This document shows, one piece after another, positions 41,318 through 45,664 of a DNA stretch of 45,664 nt. The notes below the pieces were generated by a model, which saw only the letters and a program-made list of their open reading frames with translations, ran no database searches and had not been told where the DNA came from. Source of the stretch: an uncultured Selenomonadales bacterium. Its GTDB lineage: Bacteria; Bacillota; Negativicutes; Selenomonadales; Selenomonadaceae. Each line of letters starts with the position of its first letter. Position 1 is the first letter of the stretch. Both the position numbers and the translations under genes were made by a program. The stretch lies in the NCBI GenBank assembly GCA_937877545.1, contig CALFJE010000077.1, forward strand, positions 1 through 45,664, given 5' to 3'.

Positions 41318-42181
41318 ATGGACTGCGGCTTGATAATCCCGACGCTCAACGCGGGCGCACAATTCCGAACGTTACTTGAACAGCTTGCCGCGCAGACCTT
41401 GCCGACACGAAAGCTTATCGTCGACTCCGAATCAACCGACGGCACGGCGGAGCTTGCAAAGTCATTCGGCGTCGAAGTCTTGAGCATACCGCGCAAAAGT
41501 TTCAATCACGGGGCGACGCGTCAACTTGCGCTCGAACACATGCTTAAGACCGCGCCGCTTGACGTGATAATTTTCCTCACGCAAGATGTATTGCTCCGCG
41601 ATAACGAATCGCTTGCGGCTTTGGTAAAAATCTTCGCCGAGGATAAATCGGTCGGCTTGTCCTACGGGCGGCAATTACCTCACAAGGACGCCACCAACGA
41701 AGCTAAATTCCTCCGCGCCTTCAACTATCCGCCCGAAAGTCAACTGCGCTCCCTCGACGATAAAAATCGCTGCGGGCTTAAGACGGCGTTCGCGTCGAAT
41801 TCCTTTGCGGCTTATCGCGTCGAGGCGTTGCAGAGCGTGGGCGGCTTTCCAAATCACGTGCCGCTTTCCGAGGATATGTACGTTGCGGCTAAGATGCTTC
41901 TGCGCGGGCTTAAGATTTACTACGCGGCGTCCGCGCAGGTTTATCACAGTCACAACTACACGGCGGCGCAGGAGTTTCGTCGCTACGTCCAAATCGGCAA
42001 GTTTCACGCGCAGGAGCCTTGGATTCGTGAAACGTTCGGCTCGGCGGAGGGCGCGGGTAAAAAGTTCGTCTTGATGAAGCTAGCCGCGTTGGCAAAAAAA
42101 AATCCCCTCGACTGCGCGGGCGCAATCTTCAGGGACGCGGCAAAGTTTTTGGGCTATCGTATCGGACGGCTTATCGCTTAG
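41318..42181 (+). CDS. GT2-family glycosyltransferase, rhamnosyltransferase-like
   Basis: A 287-residue GT-A enzyme. LIIPTLNAGAQFRTLLEQL and LIVDSESTDGTAELA are the GT2 start; the DXD-like site is FLTQDVLL, and the acceptor region FASNSFAAYRVEALQSVGGF and PLSEDMYVAAKMLL is clear. The pattern resembles dTDP-rhamnosyl transferases (RfbF). SD GGGAGG precedes the ATG. Its end overlaps the convergent deacetylase gene by 11 bp. Confidence 0.85.
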   Translation: MDCGLIIPTLNAGAQFRTLLEQLAAQTLPTRKLIVDSESTDGTAELAKSFGVEVLSIPRKSFNHGATRQLALEHMLKTAPLDVIIFLTQDVLLRDNESLAALVKIFAEDKSVGLSYGRQLPHKDATNEAKFLRAFNYPPESQLRSLDDKNRCGLKTAFASNSFAAYRVEALQSVGGFPNHVPLSEDMYVAAKMLLRGLKIYYAASAQVYHSHNYTAAQEFRRYVQIGKFHAQEPWIRETFGSAEGAGKKFVLMKLAALAKKNPLDCAGAIFRDAAKFLGYRIGRLIA

Positions 42182-42971
42182 TCCAGCCGAATTCCTCAAA
42201 GCTCTGCCGCCACGCAATCCGCTCGTAAAAATCCTTCATGGTCGTCGCGGTATGGAAAATCGGAACGCGCTCCAACGCAAAAAAATTACTGCCCCTGTCG
42301 ACAACGCCGTATTTAATCGTGAACGCGCCCTTGTAGCCCACGTCCTGCGCTATGCCGGCTATGTGCAAATTGTAGGTGCCCGTCGGATACGCCAGGAATT
42401 CTACGGGGTGACCGAGATTTTCCTCAAGCATGGTTTTTGAGTCGAGAAGCTCGGTGCGAATTTCGTCGTCGGGCAATTCCTCCAGCTTGGGGTGCGTCAG
42501 CGTATGCGATTCAATAGTTATGCCGCTTTGCTCCATCTCCTTGAGCTGCTCCCACGTCATGTAATTCGGATAAACGCCGGTGAACGCGGGGATAATAAAA
42601 ATCGTCGCCTTCAAGCCGTATTTCTTTAGAATCGGAAAGGCGTTGGCGTAGTTGTCCAGATAGCCGTCGTCGAAGGTGATGAGCACGGGCTTTGGCGGGA
42701 GTTCGATTTCGCCGTTCAACCCCGCGTAAAGTTCATCGGGCGTTATCGTGATACAGCCGCTGTCGACGAGGAATTTCATCTGCTCCTCGAAGTCTTTAAG
42801 CTCCACGGCAAGCGGCGTGTGCTTGTTATCGATTTGGTGATAGTTGAGCACGAGGATTTTCGCGCCCTCCACGATGTCGGTTATCGTGTCGACCTTTTGC
42901 GCTTGCGAGTGGTAAACGCCGAGGCTAAGGACAATCAGCGCGGCGAGGAAAATTTTTCTAATCAAAGTCAT
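42171..42971 (-). CDS. Polysaccharide deacetylase (NodB/CE4 domain)
   Basis: A 266-residue exported protein with a signal peptide (IFLAALIVLSLGVYHSQA). NodB motifs: LITFDDGYLDNYANAFPIL (catalytic DD), SHTLTHPKLEEL (metal H-x3-H), and FLAYPTGTYN. It removes acetyl groups from a surface polysaccharide such as PNAG-like or wall glycan. ATG 42971 shares its A with the upstream stop (TAATG), so it is coupled to the YrbL-like gene. Confidence 0.9.
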   Translation of the reverse strand: MTLIRKIFLAALIVLSLGVYHSQAQKVDTITDIVEGAKILVLNYHQIDNKHTPLAVELKDFEEQMKFLVDSGCITITPDELYAGLNGEIELPPKPVLITFDDGYLDNYANAFPILKKYGLKATIFIIPAFTGVYPNYMTWEQLKEMEQSGITIESHTLTHPKLEELPDDEIRTELLDSKTMLEENLGHPVEFLAYPTGTYNLHIAGIAQDVGYKGAFTIKYGVVDRGSNFFALERVPIFHTATTMKDFYERIAWRQSFEEFGWTKR

Positions 42972-43582
42972 TACCCCTTGAGTTGAGCGGCAAGTTCGGG
43001 CGGGATTATTTCGGCGTAGTTGACAGCCAGCCACTCGACGATTCGATTCCAATAACGCTTAGCTTTCCACGCCGCCGCGAATTCAAACCAGTAGACCAGC
43101 GGTATCAGCACGGGCGTGCCGATGTTGTCGACGATTCGCACGCGATACGAACCCGGCGCGGGTTCCTGTACCATAAAGTTTTCTATGTCCGTGTCGACGA
43201 TTGCAATGTTTTCGCGCAGAAAGTCCGATTTGAAGTTAAGCAGTATCGTCCAAATTCGTTGGAGCGTCGCGGAGTCGGGGCGGGTTTTGGGCAGAAAGGC
43301 TTTCATATCGCGTGAGGTTTTGCCGTCGTAGTCGAGGACGCGCTCAAAGACGTAGCCCAGTCCGAGGTTCGTCTCAAGCGTCCCGAAAAATTCCGTCACG
43401 AGCCGCGAACGCGCCAACTTGCCCGCACACATTCGACGATAGCGCATTTCCTTGCGAACGTCGCCGTCGTCTTGGCTGTGCGGTATTTTTATGCACTTGG
43501 TCGGGTCGTGCGGGTGAATGTACGTCGCCTGGTGTCCGCCCGAACCGATAAACAGTTCCTCGTTAATCGTCAAAATGCTCAT
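42971..43582 (-). CDS. YrbL-family kinase-like protein
   Basis: A 203-residue protein of the YrbL type (atypical kinase fold). The start LFIGSGGHQATYIHPHDPTK resembles a glycine loop followed by a lysine in CIKIP; IVDTDIENFMVQ gives the catalytic-loop-like Asp and Asn, and RVRIVDNIG the metal Asp. YrbL genes often sit within LPS or polysaccharide clusters; substrate unknown. Weak SD. It lies between PIG-L and deacetylase genes. Confidence 0.75.
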   Translation of the reverse strand: MSILTINEELFIGSGGHQATYIHPHDPTKCIKIPHSQDDGDVRKEMRYRRMCAGKLARSRLVTEFFGTLETNLGLGYVFERVLDYDGKTSRDMKAFLPKTRPDSATLQRIWTILLNFKSDFLRENIAIVDTDIENFMVQEPAPGSYRVRIVDNIGTPVLIPLVYWFEFAAAWKAKRYWNRIVEWLAVNYAEIIPPELAAQLKG

Positions 43583-43585
43583 CTG

Positions 43586-45325
43586 CTACCTGTCAACCTT
43601 CCGTATCTTGTGAACGCGCAACTTATCAAGCCACTGCCAAACCTTAAGTTGAATCTGCGCGAAGTCGCCGACGCGTCGAATTATCACGCGGTCGTAAATA
43701 TCCGAGCCGATAACCTCCGCCGTCAGGACAAGCTCCGTCGCCTTGCCCATGTTCAGAATCAATTCGTCGTCGATAAGCTCCGTCAAAACAATTTCGTCGC
43801 CGGCAGTCGCAGTGACCTTGACGGGCGCGTCGACGCCGAAACGATACAGCCCGATAGAAATTTTGTCGACCTCGTAGGGCACGGCGTAGTTGTAAATAAA
43901 ATTGTCGTGAACCGTGAGCTTGACGAACGGCGGGATTTTATGGAGCGGCTCGACGTTGGCGAAGAATTCAACCTCGGCAAGCCCGAAGTCTCTGCCCGCG
44001 TCGATAACCTTAAGCTCCGCCCGCGTCACGAAAAGTTTATCCGTGTCGATAATCAGCGGACGCCCGCGATTCGGAAGCTCCGCCTCGAAAGTTTTTACAT
44101 TATCTAAAGAAATTCCCGCCTTGTCAATGACGGCGCAGGGATTGGCAAGCTCCACGCGCAAGGAAATTTTGGCGGGGGCGTCGTCGAGGAGGTTGCCGTA
44201 AATGACGACGCGGCGCAATTGAATCGGCTCGTGCCACGTGAAAAAGATTTTTCGTTGCTTATCGGAGGCGGCGGGTCGCCAAATGTGATTGCCAAGGAGC
44301 GCGGGAGTCGCTGTAACGTCGGCGGTGTCGATGATTTTAAAGTCGGCAACCTTTGAGGCGTCTCCCGAAGTCGCTTTAATCTGCGCGGAAAAAGTTTGGC
44401 TGTCGGTGCGCCGCTCGAAAAATATTTCGTCGGAATTGATGATTCGGAGGGCGTTCCACTCGTTGCGCTGGGATTTGTGCGTGAAAATTGCCTCGGCAAG
44501 GGGATTGTCCTTGAGGAGCGTTTGGCTGTGCACGACGGGGAAACGCACGCGGTCAGCCCAAACGTAATTGGCGCGGTCGATAAGGTCGAAGTCGTAAGTG
44601 TCGGTCTCGGCAAGTTTGGGCTTGAGCGTGGCGCGGAGATTGGCGGCGTAAAAATCGGGCGCGGCAGTGAAGGCGGTTGCGTAAGCAAGCTTTTTATAAA
44701 CTTCGGGGCGATAATCGTCGCGCTCGGCAAGAATTTCGTCCAAAGCCTCCTCGAACAGAATCGACAACGTGCGATGGTCGGCGTGGCTGTCGAAGTCGAC
44801 GCAGAAAATTATATTGGCGCGAAGCTCAAGGAGCAGGCTCTTCAAATCGCGCTTGAAATTCCTGCGGGTATAGGCGGCGGGTCGCCCGAAAGTCTTTTTG
44901 GCGTAGTCGATGAAATTTTTGGGCGCGTAAGTCTCAACGTGACCGGCGGGCGAGGGCGTCGGCTTATCGGAAAGCTTGTGACCGTCGCCGTAGCCCAGAA
45001 AGATGATTCGTTCGCTCGGCACGCCCAATATCCGCAACGCGTCAACCGCCTCAGCCGCCCGAACGTCCGCCGGAACGTCAAAGTCGCCGTTCGTCGAATA
45101 CGCCACGAATACCTCAGCCTTTGCCGCCGCCAACGTCAAAATCATGTTGCCCGCAACGTTTATCTCGTCGTCGGGGTGCGGTGCCAAGACCAACACTCGC
45201 GTCCCGAAAAAGCTTCGCTCGAAAAACGAATTGCCCGCCGTCAAAATTTCCTCCGCCTGTACCTGCTCGCCGACCAACTCGAAAAGCCCGCAAGCCTCCG
45301 ATTCAAAGATTTTTTTATCGTCCAC
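43586..45325 (-). CDS. PIG-L family deacetylase with C-terminal beta-sandwich domain
   Basis: A 579-residue protein. The PIG-L domain (about 35-280) has the zinc motif LAPHPDDEINVAGNM and SHADHRTLSILF. It removes N-acetyl groups from amino sugars. A long C-terminal part (about 300-579) is beta-rich (RRVVIYGNLLDDAPAKISLR), resembling discoidin-type carbohydrate-binding modules. GTG 45325 is used because SD GAGGTGA precedes it and it begins DDKKIFESEACG. The front of the gene is duplicated upstream. Confidence 0.85.
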   Translation of the reverse strand: MDDKKIFESEACGLFELVGEQVQAEEILTAGNSFFERSFFGTRVLVLAPHPDDEINVAGNMILTLAAAKAEVFVAYSTNGDFDVPADVRAAEAVDALRILGVPSERIIFLGYGDGHKLSDKPTPSPAGHVETYAPKNFIDYAKKTFGRPAAYTRRNFKRDLKSLLLELRANIIFCVDFDSHADHRTLSILFEEALDEILAERDDYRPEVYKKLAYATAFTAAPDFYAANLRATLKPKLAETDTYDFDLIDRANYVWADRVRFPVVHSQTLLKDNPLAEAIFTHKSQRNEWNALRIINSDEIFFERRTDSQTFSAQIKATSGDASKVADFKIIDTADVTATPALLGNHIWRPAASDKQRKIFFTWHEPIQLRRVVIYGNLLDDAPAKISLRVELANPCAVIDKAGISLDNVKTFEAELPNRGRPLIIDTDKLFVTRAELKVIDAGRDFGLAEVEFFANVEPLHKIPPFVKLTVHDNFIYNYAVPYEVDKISIGLYRFGVDAPVKVTATAGDEIVLTELIDDELILNMGKATELVLTAEVIGSDIYDRVIIRRVGDFAQIQLKVWQWLDKLRVHKIRKVDR

Positions 45326-45490
45326 AAAATCACCTCGACGCGATAATCGCCGCAAGTTTGGGAATGACCGTTGCAAAGTCGCAAGTGGCGCGAATCAGCT
45401 CAGCCGCCCGCTCGCCGAAAAGCCGCCTGCGTTCGTCGTCATTGAACAGAAGCGCAACTTTTTCCGCGAACGCCGCCGCGTCCTCCGAAC
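45285..45490. repeat. 206-bp tandem duplication, copy 1
   Basis: Contains the first 14 codons of the PIG-L gene (start GTG), the intergenic SD and the last part of the neighbouring glycosyltransferase reading frame (an orphan tail here, without start). It matches 45491-45664 at an offset of 206 bases except for a few changes close to the start codon (GTG versus ATG). Confidence 0.9.
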
Positions 45491-45531
45491 AGCCCGCAAG
45501 CCTCCGATTCAAAGATTTTTTTATCGTCCAT
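45439..45531 (-). pseudogene. Truncated duplicate of the PIG-L gene start (30 codons)
   Basis: ATG 45531 with SD GAGGTGA. It repeats the first 14 residues MDDKKIFESEACGL, then runs out of frame across the duplication junction to stop at 45441-45439. Likely not functional, but it has its own start and SD. Confidence 0.6.
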
Positions 45532-45664
45532 AACGTCACCTCGACGCGATAATCGCCGCAAGTTTGGGAATGACCGTTGCAAAGTCGCAAGTGGCGCGAA
45601 TCAGCTCAGCCGCCCGCTCGCCGAAAAGCCGCCTGCGTTCGTCGTCATTGAACAGAAGCGCAAC
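45491..45664. repeat. 206-bp tandem duplication, copy 2 (cut by the window edge)
   Basis: First 174 bases of the second copy, almost identical to copy 1. Further copies may lie outside the window. Confidence 0.9.
45536..45664 (-). CDS. C-terminal end of a GT4-like glycosyltransferase (partial, runs off the right edge)
   Basis: Only the last 42 residues and stop (45538-45536) are visible: VALLFNDDERRRLFGERAAE and a helix ending IPKLAAIIASR. The pattern of a charged RRRLFGERAAELIR helix followed by a short C-terminal helix is the usual end of GT4 family enzymes. It fits the polysaccharide gene group leftwards. The assignment is weak because the catalytic part is outside. Confidence 0.5.
   Translation of the reverse strand, partial: VALLFNDDERRRLFGERAAELIRATCDFATVIPKLAAIIASR

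Noticed and set aside
40072..41505. Long minus-strand frame of 477 codons opposite uvrA
   Set aside because: Mirror of a highly conserved gene; no SD, composition typical of antisense frames in GC-rich DNA.
1..45664. CRISPR arrays, tRNA or rRNA genes, insertion sequences
   Set aside because: No regularly spaced repeats, no tRNA cloverleaf or rRNA core motifs and no transposase were seen on reading both strands.

Overview
The window looks like chromosomal DNA of an anaerobic, motile bacterium of the Firmicutes, most likely the Negativicutes (Selenomonas-like). The evidence is a PolC-type replicase, a yaaR-holB-ricT-trmN6 block as in Bacillus, GdpP with a YybS-like partner, MotAB, indolepyruvate:ferredoxin oxidoreductase with a phenylacetate-CoA ligase, and a cobalamin-pathway reductase. 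Strong Shine-Dalgarno sequences and many TTG starts fit the same group. The genus is inferred, not shown.

Layout. 1-454: the first 38 codons of a type IIG/MmeI-like DNA methylase, then a self-contained unit for a 24-residue hydrophobic peptide with its own promoter, an SD-hiding hairpin and a terminator. 474-5074: an SbmA/YddA-like ABC exporter, a small membrane protein, a Gfo/Idh oxidoreductase, a hotdog thioesterase and an LPP20-like exported protein. 5088-8360: one leftward operon for cell-envelope and competence-like proteins (small membrane protein, MBL lipoprotein, DUF3006, AMIN/Amidase_3, GerM lipoprotein). 8363-12126: the leftward yaaR-holB-ricT-trmN6 operon, with a three-hairpin palindromic element between holB and yaaR and a candidate structured RNA upstream. 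12244-19246: rightward iorAB, an iorB tail remnant, a large beta-rich protein, paaK, an ACT protein and a frameshifted methyltransferase. 19316-24471: polC, then leftward recX, a two-gene operon of MAPII small proteins and a DUF4230 gene; the last two share an upstream motif. 24608-28776: motAB-acpS, then nnr and an HPr-like gene without the active-site histidine. 28775-31920: gdpP and DUF2232. 31920-33561: a gene graveyard (two radical-SAM remnants, an old-yellow-enzyme pseudogene, an HxlR fragment). 33590-42181: thrS, then rightward cobK, nif3, merR, a TPR glycosyltransferase, uvrA and a second glycosyltransferase. 42171-45664: a leftward surface-polysaccharide group (polysaccharide deacetylase, YrbL-like kinase, PIG-L deacetylase, a glycosyltransferase tail), with a 206-bp tandem duplication at the right edge.

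Three housekeeping proteins are intact in frame but lack a domain usual for their families: PolC (no proofreading exonuclease insertion), UvrA (no insertion domain between the first pair of zinc motifs) and ThrS (almost no TGS domain). The best candidates for undescribed systems are the 24-residue hydrophobic peptide unit at 168-454, the MAPII small-protein pair at 23244-23643 with its motif shared with the DUF4230 gene, and the structured RNA at about 11855-12091.
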